Shown in pieces: positions 7,711-16,069 of a stretch of DNA of 64,000 bases (position 1 is its first letter; every line of letters begins with the position of its first letter). The notes under the pieces are model-generated. The model ran no database searches, was not told the origin of the DNA, and worked only from the letters and a program-made list of their open reading frames with translations. A program made the translations under genes and the position numbers. Source of the DNA: 66-474 sp040388785 (lineage in GTDB: Bacteria > Pseudomonadota > Gammaproteobacteria > Xanthomonadales > Rhodanobacteraceae); the NCBI GenBank assembly GCA_040388785.1, contig JAZKBD010000001.1, positions 1-64,000 of the forward strand, read 5' to 3'.

Positions 7711-8565
7711 TCATTCCGGCAACGCGCGCCGATACAGCGCCGACACCATCACGTAGCTGATGATCATCAGCAGCAGCCACGAGCCGATCTTTTCCGGCGG
7801 CACCATGTGCCAGGCGCGATGCTGCGCGGGGTACATCCACGCGCGGGTGAAGGTGCCGAGGTTTTCGGCGAACCAGATGAACAATGCGACCAGCATGAAA
7901 CCCAGCAACAGCGGCATGCGCCGATAGCGGCGGCGCACGCGGTAATGCACCTGGCACGGGCCGAACATCCACGCGACCGCGACGAACAGCAACCAGCGCA
8001 CGTCGAACTTGTAATGATCGGCAAAAAAATTCAGGTAGATCGCGACCGCAAGCAACGCCGTGTGACTCCAGCGCGGATGGTAGGTAAAACGGAACTCGAA
8101 CAGCCGCCACGCCCGCGCGATGTAACTGCCCACCGACGCGTACATGAAGCCGGTGAACAGCGGCACGCCGCCAACGTGCAGGATCGAAGCGCCCGGATAA
8201 ATCCATGATCCGGTCGCGGTCTTGAACAACTCCATCAGCGTGCCGGTAACGTGGAACAGCACGATCACCGCGGCCTCGCGCCGGGTTTCGAGTCCGCTCG
8301 CCAGCAGCACGAGCTGGATCGCGACCGCCATCAGCGTCACGAAGTCGTAGCGCCCGAGCGGCGCATCGGCCGGCCAGAACATCCAGGTCGCGATCAGCAG
8401 GATGAGCATCAGCGCGCCGAACAGGCACGCCCACGCCTGCTTCACCCCGAACCAGAACAGTTCGTGCGCGAATACCGTGAACTTGCCGCCGCGCGAGGCA
8501 CGCGCCGCGATGCGGCGATCGATGCCGTGCCAGCCGAGGCGGGCAGCACGCAGTGCGGCGATCAT
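7711..8565 (-). CDS. DUF817 family integral membrane protein
   Basis: 284 residues with about eight hydrophobic segments. The motif FAHELFWFGVKQAWACLFGALMLILLI near residue 30 and the middle block LFHVTGTLMELFKTATGSWIYPG followed by PLFTGFMYASVGSYI are those of the DUF817 (YoaT-like) family, whose function is unknown. The C-terminal half has WFAENLGTFTRAWMYPAQ and a final membrane segment. It stands alone between glyA and ettA, divergent from ettA. Confidence 0.75.
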   Translation of the reverse strand: MIAALRAARLGWHGIDRRIAARASRGGKFTVFAHELFWFGVKQAWACLFGALMLILLIATWMFWPADAPLGRYDFVTLMAVAIQLVLLASGLETRREAAVIVLFHVTGTLMELFKTATGSWIYPGASILHVGGVPLFTGFMYASVGSYIARAWRLFEFRFTYHPRWSHTALLAVAIYLNFFADHYKFDVRWLLFVAVAWMFGPCQVHYRVRRRYRRMPLLLGFMLVALFIWFAENLGTFTRAWMYPAQHRAWHMVPPEKIGSWLLLMIISYVMVSALYRRALPE

Positions 8566-8618
8566 GAAATCAGGTCCATGAGCATCCCGGATTCCGAAGC
8601 GATATTAGCGATTTCCGC

Positions 8619-8648
8619 TTGGCGCGAAGCACCTGGACGCTTCATAAT
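8619..8648 (+). promoter_or_regulatory. Predicted sigma-70 promoter of ettA
   Basis: TTGGCG (8619-8624) and CATAAT (8643-8648) are separated by 18 nt, in the gap divergent from the DUF817 gene and about 70 nt before the ettA start. Confidence 0.5.
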
Positions 8649-8717
8649 GCGCGGTTTCGCTTGATTGCAGGTCCGCCGCGCGGATCTGCCCCGCATGACG
8701 AGCAGAGAGAGTCGCCC

Positions 8718-10377
8718 GTGCAATACATCTACACCATGATCAACGTGTCCAAGATCGTCCCGCCCAAGCGCGAGATCATCAAGGACATTTCGCTTTCGTT
8801 TTTTCCCGGCGCCAAGATCGGCCTGCTGGGTGTGAACGGCGCGGGCAAGTCCACGGTGCTGCGCATCATGGCCGGCGTCGATACCGACTTCCAGGGCGAA
8901 GCGCGGCCTGCGGCGGGCATCAACATCGGCTATCTCGCGCAGGAGCCGCAACTCGACGCCAACAAGACGGTGCGCGAAGCGGTCGAGGAAGGCATGTCGC
9001 ACATCCTCGACGCGCAAAAGCGCCTCGACGAAATCTATGCCGCCTACGCCGAGGATGGCGCGGATTTCGATGCGCTCGCCGCCGAGCAGCAGAAGCTCGA
9101 GAACATTCTCGCCGCAGGCGACGCGCACACCATGGAGCGGCAACTGGAAGTCGCGGCCGACGCGCTGCGTCTGCCGCCGTGGGACGCGAAGATCGGGCCG
9201 CTCTCGGGCGGCGAGAAGCGCCGCGTCGCGCTGTGCCGTCTGCTACTGTCCAAACCCGACATGCTGTTGCTGGATGAGCCCACCAACCACCTCGACGCCG
9301 AATCGGTCGACTGGCTGGAGCAGTTCCTGCACGACTATCCCGGCACCGTGGTCGCGGTCACCCACGACCGCTACTTCCTCGACAATGCGGCCGAGTGGAT
9401 CCTGGAACTCGACCGTGGCCGCGGCATTCCGTGGAAGGGCAATTATTCGTCGTGGCTGGAACAGAAGGACGAGCGCCTGAAGCAGGAAGCCTCGACCGAA
9501 AAGGCTCGCCAGAAAGCGATCCAGAAGGAACTGGAATGGGTGCGGTCGGCCGCGAAGGGGCGCCAGTCCAAGGGCAAGGCGCGCCTCAATCGTTTCGAGG
9601 AGCTGAGCTCGGTCGATTACCAGCGCCGCAACGAAACCAATGAGATCTTCATCCCGCCGGGCGAGCGCCTCGGCAACGAAGTGATCGAGTTCAAGCACGT
9701 CAGCAAATCCTTCGGCGACCGCTGCCTGATCGACGACCTGTCCTTCAAGATTCCGCCCGGCGCGATCGTCGGCGTGATCGGTCCCAATGGCGCCGGCAAA
9801 TCCACCTTCATGAAGATGGTGATGGGCAAGGAGCAGCCGGATTCCGGCGAAATCGTGCTGGGCAAGACGGTGCAGCTCGCCTACGTCGACCAGTCGCGCG
9901 GCATGCTCAACGACAAGCACAACGTGTGGCAGGAAGTCTCGGGCGGCCTCGACATCCTGAAGATCGGCAATTTCGAAATCCAGTCGCGCGCCTACATCGG
10001 CCGCTTCAATTTCAAGGGCGGCGACCAGCAGAAGATCGTCGGACAACTCTCGGGCGGTGAACGCGGACGTTTGCATCTCGCCAAGACGCTGCTCGAAGGC
10101 GGCAATGTGCTGCTGCTGGACGAACCGTCCAACGACCTCGACGTGGAAACCCTGCGCGCGCTGGAAGAGGCNNNNNNNNNNCCCCGGCTGCGCGATCGTG
10201 ATTTCGCACGACCGCTGGTTCCTCGACCGCATCGCGACCCACATCGTCGCCTTCGAGGGTGACTCGCACGTCGAGTTCTTCCCCGGCAACTACAACGAGT
10301 ACGAAGCCGACAAGAAACGCCGTCTGGGCGAGGAAGCCGCGAAGCCGCATCGGGTGAAATACAAGAAGCTGGCGTGA
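8718..10377 (+). CDS. ettA: Energy-dependent translational throttle protein EttA (ABC-F); contains an assembly gap
   Basis: About 550 residues. EttA is a soluble ABC-F ATPase that binds the ribosomal E site and gates translation according to ATP/ADP. Two ABC domains are visible: Walker A GVNGAGKST and GPNGAGKST, signatures LSGGEKRR and LSGGERGR, and Walker B LLLDEPTNHLD and LLLDEPSNDLD. The ABC-F linker (RQSKGKARLNRFEEL) lies between them. The GTG at 8718 gives MQYIYTMINVSKIVPPKR, matching the EttA N-terminus. A 10-N run at 10172-10181 lies after LRALEEA; the frame changes across it, and family sequence suggests about 12 nt are really missing. The protein resumes at PGCAIVISHDRWFLDRIATH. Confidence 0.95.
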
Positions 10378-10381
10378 GACC

Positions 10382-10414
10382 CGGGATTCGGGATTCGGGA
10401 TTCGGAATTCGGGA
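10382..10414. repeat. Heptamer repeat (GGGATTC)n after ettA
   Basis: About four imperfect tandem copies of GGGATTC directly follow the ettA stop codon. The same type lies inside ribD at 5429. Confidence 0.8.
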
Positions 10415-10433
10415 CGAGCGTAAAAATACTCAT

Positions 10434-10483
10434 CGTCATTCCGGGGCCGTTCGCGGTTTCATCGCGAACGGAACCCGGAATCC
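10434..10483. repeat. REP-like palindrome, TCATTCCGG type
   Basis: Outer arms CATTCCGGG and CCCGGAATC enclose a second perfect stem CCGTTCGCG/CGCGAACGG (10447-10455 with 10463-10471). Related elements occur at 29473 and 46959. Confidence 0.75.
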
Positions 10484-10534
10484 ATTTTGATTTTATTTGA
10501 GTGCGGTAGGTGGGCCGATCTCCGACTGTTCGGG

Positions 10535-10569
10535 AAAAAGCCCAACAGCCGTCGAAGACTGTTGGGCTT
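10535..10569 (-). terminator. Rho-independent terminator of the WYL-like gene
   Basis: On the minus strand AAGCCCAACAG pairs perfectly with CTGTTGGGCTT around a 10-nt loop and is followed by TTTCCC. It lies about 45 nt downstream of the stop codon at 10614. Confidence 0.7.
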
Positions 10570-10613
10570 CGCTGCGCTCAGCACCAACCTGCAGGAGCGG
10601 CCGGCGAGCGCGT

Positions 10614-10895
10614 TCAAAGCTGCGCAAAAATTTCCCGCATCGCCGAATCGTTGCGTTTGTAATTCGGTCCTGGTTTCTCGAAGTGCTCGTCCAGCAGTTG
10701 CAGGTTGCTGATCTTCGCCACGTCGAACAGCGGCTCGGCTTGACTCCCGCCCTGCAACTGGTACGCGCGCAGCAACTCGGTGCCGCGATGGCCGACGCCG
10801 TGGCATTGCGGCTCGACCAGTCGCGACACGTCGTGATAGGTGAAACGCAGGCGGCGCTTCTCGCGGATGGCTCGATCGAGCGGGTGCATGGCCAT
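10614..10895 (-). CDS. Small WYL-like domain protein
   Basis: 93 residues from the ATG at 10893-10895. The core LDRAIREKRRLRFTYHDVSRLVEPQCHGVGHRGTELLRAYQLQGGS follows the WYL-fold pattern, with a strand-turn-strand 'YH...R.VEPH..G....G...LRA.Q..GGS' seen in many short proteobacterial proteins. There is no HTH or nuclease domain, so the protein is a stand-alone domain, possibly a ligand or nucleic-acid sensor. The C-terminus KPGPNYKRNDSAMREIFAQL is conserved in such proteins. An upstream in-frame start at 10973 would overlap the divergent promoter region. Confidence 0.65.
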   Translation of the reverse strand: MAMHPLDRAIREKRRLRFTYHDVSRLVEPQCHGVGHRGTELLRAYQLQGGSQAEPLFDVAKISNLQLLDEHFEKPGPNYKRNDSAMREIFAQL

Positions 10896-10985
10896 CGGAC
10901 GAGTTTCCCGCTCGTCCGGCGCACGTGCAACCCGGAGTGGTAGATTCCTGCCATTCCCGTTGCGCAGCTCCACGGCCGCCAGGCA

Positions 10986-11951
10986 ATGACCGAACCGGAA
11001 TCCGCCATCGACCGTTCACGCCGCCGCCTGCTGCAAGCCGCCGGAATTTCGCTGGCGGCCATTACATTGGGCGGAACCCGTGCATTCGCAGCCGCCATGC
11101 CGCCTTCGCAACGCTCAAAGTTGATCCTGCTCGGCACCGCCGGCGGCCCCACGCCCAAGCTGGATCGCGCGGCGCCCGCCAACGCGATCGTCGTCGGCGA
11201 CGACATCTACGTGATCGATTGCGGCAATGGCGTGGCGCGGCAAATGGTGAAGGCCGGACTCGACCTCGGCCGCATCCGCGACGTGTTCATCACCCACCAG
11301 CATTCCGACCACAACGCCGATTACGGGAATCTCTTGTTGCTGGCGTGGGCCACCGACCTGCACACGCCGGTCGACGCCTGGGGGCCGCCGCCATTGAAGC
11401 GGATGACCGAGCTGTTCCTCGAAATGGACGAGTACGACATCGGCATTCGCGAGAAGGACGAGGGCCGACCGCCGCTGGCGCCGTTGATCCGCCCGCACGA
11501 ACTCACGCGGGGCGGTCCGGTGATGCACGACGCCAACGTCAAGGTCACCGCGGCCCTGGTGGAACATCCGCCGGTGACGCCTGCGTTCGCGTACCGCTTC
11601 GATTGCCCGGATCGTTCGATCGTGTTTTCCGGCGACACGCGGCCATCCGAAAACCTGATCGAACTCGCGCGCGGCGCCGACATCCTGGTGCACGAGGTGA
11701 TCGACCTGGAAGCCATCGATCAAGTCGTGAAGGACGAAGCGACGGCGACGCGCCTGCGCGCGCACCTCGAAGCCGCGCACACGCCGATGTCGGAAGTCGG
11801 GCAGATCGCAACGAAAGCGGGCGTGAAAACCCTTGTGCTGAACCACTTCGTGCCCGGCACGCCGCCGATCCCGGACGCGGTCTGGTACGACGCGGTAAAA
11901 CCGCACTTCAAGGGGCGGCTGGTCATCGGGCGGGATTTGATGGAGCTGTGA
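10986..11951 (+). CDS. Tat-exported metallo-beta-lactamase-fold hydrolase
   Basis: 321 residues. The N-terminus carries a twin-arginine signal (SRRRLLQAAGISLAAITLGG) with Ala-rich cleavage region, so the folded enzyme is exported. The MBL fold shows ITHQHSDHNADYG (HxHxDH metal site), a further metal ligand in FSGDTRPSENL and a C-terminal LNHFVPG. The sequence resembles RNase Z/arylsulfatase-like MBL hydrolases, but periplasmic location argues against tRNA processing; the substrate is unknown. Divergent from the WYL-like gene. Confidence 0.85.
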   Translation: MTEPESAIDRSRRRLLQAAGISLAAITLGGTRAFAAAMPPSQRSKLILLGTAGGPTPKLDRAAPANAIVVGDDIYVIDCGNGVARQMVKAGLDLGRIRDVFITHQHSDHNADYGNLLLLAWATDLHTPVDAWGPPPLKRMTELFLEMDEYDIGIREKDEGRPPLAPLIRPHELTRGGPVMHDANVKVTAALVEHPPVTPAFAYRFDCPDRSIVFSGDTRPSENLIELARGADILVHEVIDLEAIDQVVKDEATATRLRAHLEAAHTPMSEVGQIATKAGVKTLVLNHFVPGTPPIPDAVWYDAVKPHFKGRLVIGRDLMEL

Positions 11952-13235
11952 TCAGGGCACCGCCACAGGCGCAACCACGCCTGATAGACGATTGCGGCGC
12001 GACCAATCGATCTGCGCCACCGGTCCGACACCGAACACCCAGGCCACTCCGCCCAGCGCGCACACCACGGCGGCGATCCAGAACGCCAGCATGAAATTGC
12101 CGGTGCGATCCACGAGCACGCCGGTGAGAACGGGCGCGATCAATCCGGCGATATTGCCGAGGCAGTTCTGGATGCCGACCCAGCGGCCCGCGGCATTGCC
12201 GCCGGCCAGCGTCTGCGCGACTGCGTAGATATTCGGGGCAACGAGGCCAAATGAGGCGCAGGTCAGCAGCAGCAGGACTACCGATGTTCCGGTGCCGGCC
12301 ATCGCACAACCGATGATGAAAACCGCGGACAGCACGCAACCGGTACCCAGGAATGTCTTGCGGATCTTGGTGACGGAAGAGCCCGATGCGATCCAGCGAT
12401 CCGTGATCCAGCCCGTCAACAGCCCAACCAGCGCCATCAACAGATAGGCGCTGCCGCCGATCTTCGCCATCTGCGTCAGCGACCAGCCGCGTTCGTGCAC
12501 CAAGTAATACGGAACCCAGGCAAGCACGAAGTAATAAACGTAGTTTCCGCAGAAGTGCGCGAGGCTCGCGCCCCACAGGGAGCGCTCACGCAGGATCGCC
12601 CGCGTGGCCGGCACGTCGGCGGACATCTCTGCGCGCTGCTCGAACAGACGCGGTTGCGCGATCAAGAGCCACGGGATGACCCAGATCAGACTCACCAGCC
12701 CGAATGCGATGAAAAACCAACGCCATCCGTACCCTGCAATCAGCAGACCGCCAATGAAGACGCCGAAGGCAGGGCCCGCGGACATGCCCGCCATGATGCA
12801 GGCATTGGCGACACCGCGGCTGGATTCGGGAAAACAGCGCGCGACGATGGCCGACGAGGCCGGAAAGAAAACCGACTCGCCGACGCCGAGCGCCAGCCGC
12901 AACCAGACCAGTGTGACGAAGGCATGGGCAAAACCACTGAGCGACATCGCCACCGACCAGATGATGAAGCCGGTCATGAGAACGCGCGCGGCGCCGAACC
13001 GATCCGTCAGCCAGCCGACCAGGAGCTGCATCGGCATGTAGGTGATGAAGAATGCCGTCAGCAGAAAACCGAGCTGGGTCGTGGAGAGATGCAGCTCATC
13101 CTTGATCAGCGGCGCAGCCGTGGCCAGATTGCCGCGATCGATGTAGTTGATGAAAATCGCGACACTGAGCAGAAATAGCGTGGCGACCAACCAGCGCGGG
13201 ATGGAATTCGAAGCTACAGAGCCGGTGCGACGCAT
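11952..13235 (-). CDS. MFS transporter, anion:cation symporter type
   Basis: 427 residues, 12 predicted membrane helices. FLLSVAIFINYIDRGNLATAAPLIKDEL and LLVGWLTDRFGAARVL (MFS motif A) followed by GFGESVFFPASSAIVARWFP-like sequence (here LGVGESVFFPASSAIVARCFP) place it in the ACS family, which imports sugar acids such as glucarate, galactonate or hexuronates. The substrate cannot be predicted from context because no catabolic genes are nearby. It is convergent with the MBL gene, ending immediately after it. The ATG at 13233-13235 (MRRTGSV) was taken; the frame is open further upstream without similarity. Confidence 0.85.
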   Translation of the reverse strand: MRRTGSVASNSIPRWLVATLFLLSVAIFINYIDRGNLATAAPLIKDELHLSTTQLGFLLTAFFITYMPMQLLVGWLTDRFGAARVLMTGFIIWSVAMSLSGFAHAFVTLVWLRLALGVGESVFFPASSAIVARCFPESSRGVANACIMAGMSAGPAFGVFIGGLLIAGYGWRWFFIAFGLVSLIWVIPWLLIAQPRLFEQRAEMSADVPATRAILRERSLWGASLAHFCGNYVYYFVLAWVPYYLVHERGWSLTQMAKIGGSAYLLMALVGLLTGWITDRWIASGSSVTKIRKTFLGTGCVLSAVFIIGCAMAGTGTSVVLLLLTCASFGLVAPNIYAVAQTLAGGNAAGRWVGIQNCLGNIAGLIAPVLTGVLVDRTGNFMLAFWIAAVVCALGGVAWVFGVGPVAQIDWSRRNRLSGVVAPVAVP

Positions 13236-13417
13236 GCGACGTGCTCCGCGGCCTCGGGGAGAAGCTGGCAGCACGCACTCTAGCACCCGGCCCCTGACAC
13301 GCAAGTGCCAGGTCCGCCTGCTGCGACAGCCAATTTCCGCCATCACCAGCGTGTCTTCGCGGCCGCGCCGCATATAGGCGGCTCCAATGAACGGATACGG
13401 ATGGAACCCGATTCGGC

Positions 13418-13906
13418 TCAATTGCCTCCGTCCCCGTTTGGAGCCAGCAGATCCATCGCCATCACGATCGCATCCTCGCGCCCGCGCCGCGCCGGGTAGT
13501 AGCCCGGCCGGCGGCCGATCTCGTTGAAGCCGGCGCGTTCATACATGGCGTGCGCGAGTTCGTTGGACGGCCGCACTTCCAGGAACACGCGTTCGGCGTG
13601 ATGCCAGCGCGCGAGGTCGAGCACGCGTTTCAACAGGTACGCGCCGTGTCCGCGGCCCTGGTGCAATGGCGCCACGCATATGTTGAGGATGTGCGCTTCG
13701 CCCGCGCCAACCGAAAGGATTCCGTAGCCGATGATCGCGCCGCCCTGCTCCAGCACCCAGCAGTGGTGGCCGTTGTCGAGGCAGCTCCGGAAAATGCCGC
13801 GCGACCACGGAAATTCGTAAGCGGCCGCTTCGATGTTGGCGACCGCCGAAACGTCGTCGTGCGTCATCGGACGCAGTGCAGGTTGCAGCGGCGCGACCGC
13901 GACCAT
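13418..13906 (-). CDS. rimI: Ribosomal protein S18-alanine N-acetyltransferase
   Basis: 162 residues. GNAT fold with LRPMTHDDVSAVANIEAAAYEFPWSRGIFRSCL at the N-terminus, acetyl-CoA loop LNICVAPLHQGRGHGAYLL and FLEVRPSNELAHAMYERAGFNEIGRRPGYYP, the sequence typical of RimI. It acetylates the N-terminus of S18. The start codon follows the upstream gene's stop by 1 nt; in enterobacteria rimI likewise follows holD, which supports the identification of that neighbour. Confidence 0.92.
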   Translation of the reverse strand: MVAVAPLQPALRPMTHDDVSAVANIEAAAYEFPWSRGIFRSCLDNGHHCWVLEQGGAIIGYGILSVGAGEAHILNICVAPLHQGRGHGAYLLKRVLDLARWHHAERVFLEVRPSNELAHAMYERAGFNEIGRRPGYYPARRGREDAIVMAMDLLAPNGDGGN

Positions 13907-13907
13907 C

Positions 13908-14568
13908 TCAGCCGTTCCCGCGCCCCAGCGCCTGCATCTGTTCCCACAACAGGCGCTTGCGTTCGCGATCGGCATGCAAGACCGAAAGCGGATCGACGCG
14001 CAGCACCCGCAGCATCGGCACGCCATCCGGCAATGGCGCGGCGCCGAACACCATCACGGCGGCGGTCGGATCATCCGCCACGTCGCACGGGCGCACGCGC
14101 TGCAGTCCGGCTTTGCCGACCGCTTCGGTCAATGCCGTGTACATGTTCCTGATGACGGGATCGTCCAACTCTGCCGGGTCGGGCTGCAAGGCCAGGCGGC
14201 GGATCGAAATCGTTTCGGATACCGCGGCGGGTGCAGCTGGCGCGGTAGGCGGCGCCGGCTCGGCGACGGCCGCATGGGGCATCGGCACAACGCTCCGCGT
14301 TGTTGACAACGGCCGATGCAGGCGCAGCGGCTNNNNNNNNNNCGACAAGACTCAGGCGCACAACCTCGCCGGCATCGCTGAAAGTGGCTTGTCCGGGCAG
14401 CGTGGTCGTCACGCCGTCCGTCCAGTCGCCCTGCCAGCCGACGAGCGCCATGTATTCGGCCGACTGCGGGCACACGACGATGTGCTTCCCGCCCGCCTGC
14501 CAGGGGCTCACAGTGACGCCCAGCGCGCGCAAGCGGCGTTCACGCAGCGCGGACATCGCGTCATTCAT
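13908..14568 (-). CDS. holD: Candidate DNA polymerase III psi subunit (HolD-like); contains an assembly gap
   Basis: About 215 residues, interrupted by ten N at 14333-14342 where the frame changes. The N-terminus MSALRERRLRALGVTVSPWQ and the C-terminal segment DDPVIRNMYTALTEAVG ... VLRVDPLSVLHADRERKRLLWEQMQAL resemble the psi subunit (short N-terminal helix ending 'LGIxxW', then 'DPLVxDVLRAL' and a terminal 'LWQQM'). The middle (after the gap) is Ala/Pro-rich and unlike E. coli psi. HolD-rimI adjacency is established in E. coli. Psi bridges the clamp loader, chi and SSB. Identity rests on weak similarity plus gene order. Alternative ATG at 14556. Confidence 0.55.
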
Positions 14569-15370
14569 GCGGTTGCGCTTCCGTCTGCGCGCGCCTGCGC
14601 GCCATGCGCAAGCGCCGGCGCGAGGCGCGGCTGCGCAGGCCCCACAGCGTGATCACGATGCCCAAGAGCGCATAGACCGTCGCAAGGGCGAGCAGCACCA
14701 GCGCCGTGTTGAGCGTCAGCGCCACGATGATCAGCACCGCCAGGATGATCCACACGAACGGCACGCGATCGTTGACCGGCAGCGTCTTGAAACTGAAATA
14801 GCGCACCCGGCTGACCATCAACAAGCCGGCGACCACGGCGAGGATCGGCGTGAAGAAGCACAACCACTGCCCTTCGATGCCGAAGTTCTGCATCGCCCAC
14901 ACGAACGACATGCACAACCCCGCGGCCGCCGGGCTGGCGAGTCCCTGGAAGTAACGTTTGTCGGCGACGCCGACCTGGGTGTTGAAGCGCGCCAGCCGCA
15001 ACGCCGCGCACGCGGCATACAGGAACGCCGCGCACCAGCCGACCTTGCTCCACACCGGGCCGTAATCGCGCAGGTATTGCAGCGACCACGTGTACAGCAC
15101 CAGTGACGGCGCCAGTCCGAAACTGACCAGGTCGGACAGCGAGTCGTACTGCACGCCGAATTCGCTCTGCGTGCCGGTGAGGCGCGCGACGCGGCCGTCC
15201 ATGCCGTCGAGCAGCGCCGCGATGAACACCGCGATCGCGGCGTGCGTGTAGAACCCGAGGAACGCGGCCACGATCGCGTAGAAGCCCGCGAACATCGCGC
15301 CGGTGGTGAACAGGTTCGGCAGCAGGTAAATGCCGCGTCGCAGGGGTTTGCGGGGAAGCGTGTCTGTCAT
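14561..15370 (-). CDS. pssA: CDP-diacylglycerol--serine O-phosphatidyltransferase
   Basis: 269 residues, integral membrane. The CDP-alcohol phosphatidyltransferase motif is intact: DGMDGRVARLTG ... SEFGVQYDSLSD (DGx2ARx8Gx3Dx3D), next to the LPNLFTTGAMFAGFYAI first helix. It makes phosphatidylserine, the precursor of phosphatidylethanolamine. This is the membrane-spanning type II enzyme, not the soluble E. coli form. The C-terminus is Arg-rich (RSRASRRRLRMARRRAQT). The downstream holD-like gene overlaps its stop by a few bases. Confidence 0.93.
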   Translation of the reverse strand: MTDTLPRKPLRRGIYLLPNLFTTGAMFAGFYAIVAAFLGFYTHAAIAVFIAALLDGMDGRVARLTGTQSEFGVQYDSLSDLVSFGLAPSLVLYTWSLQYLRDYGPVWSKVGWCAAFLYAACAALRLARFNTQVGVADKRYFQGLASPAAAGLCMSFVWAMQNFGIEGQWLCFFTPILAVVAGLLMVSRVRYFSFKTLPVNDRVPFVWIILAVLIIVALTLNTALVLLALATVYALLGIVITLWGLRSRASRRRLRMARRRAQTEAQPHE

Positions 15371-15510
15371 GCAGATGGCCGGAAGCCTGTCGGCAGTTTA
15401 GCCCATGCCCCAGCGATCGGGCGCCGGAGCAATCGTGACAGCCGTCCGGATGCGGCCCTGCGGCTATGGCATACTCGCGCCACCGTTTCCGGCGCTTCAG
15501 GGGACCTTCC

Positions 15511-15978
15511 ATGAACATGCGCAACTTCGCCGCCGCGGCGGCCATCGGACATTCACTGGCGTGCATCGCCGGCTTCGCGAGCGCGCAGCAGATCTACAAG
15601 TGGAAGGACGCCAACGGCGTGACCCATTTTTCGCAAACCCCACCCGCCTCGGGCGCGCATTACACCAGGATGCACCTGACCAGCGAACCGGATGTTTCTT
15701 CCAATCCGCCGCAGGCCGCCGAAACCGACAATAGCGAGCCCGGCACCAGCGCTCCGCAAAAGACCGCGGCCTCCAGCGCTACGCAGCCCGACACGGCGTC
15801 CAATCGTGCCGAGTTGTGCAAGCAACTGACTTCGAACATCAACCTGCTGCAGGGCAAGCAGCCGGTGGTCACCGGCGGCGATGGCAAGCAGCAAGTGATG
15901 AGCGACAGCGCGCGCGAAGCGCAGCTCGCGACCGCGCAGGCACAGCAGGCGCAATATTGCTCGTCGAAGGGCACCTGA
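15511..15978 (+). CDS. DUF4124 domain exported protein
   Basis: 155 residues. A signal peptide (MNMRNFAAAAAIGHSLACIAGFASAQ) is followed by QIYKWKDANGVTHFSQTPPASG, the DUF4124 signature found in many secreted xanthomonad proteins of unknown function. The rest is low-complexity Ser/Thr/Pro/Ala and a helical end with NLLQGKQPVVTGG. An AGGGGA Shine-Dalgarno lies before the ATG at 15511. Single gene ahead of proS. Confidence 0.8.
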   Translation: MNMRNFAAAAAIGHSLACIAGFASAQQIYKWKDANGVTHFSQTPPASGAHYTRMHLTSEPDVSSNPPQAAETDNSEPGTSAPQKTAASSATQPDTASNRAELCKQLTSNINLLQGKQPVVTGGDGKQQVMSDSAREAQLATAQAQQAQYCSSKGT

Positions 15979-16069
15979 TCCGTCCGCGGAACGCCGCACG
16001 CCTTCCGTGTAGCGGCTGAAACGCCTTCCACCATTACAATTCGGCGTTTTCACGCCGGATGGCACCCCA

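Noticed and set aside
5506..8208. 900-codon open frame on the plus strand
   Set aside because: Antisense to nrdR, glyA and the DUF817 gene, with composition typical of a reverse-frame shadow.
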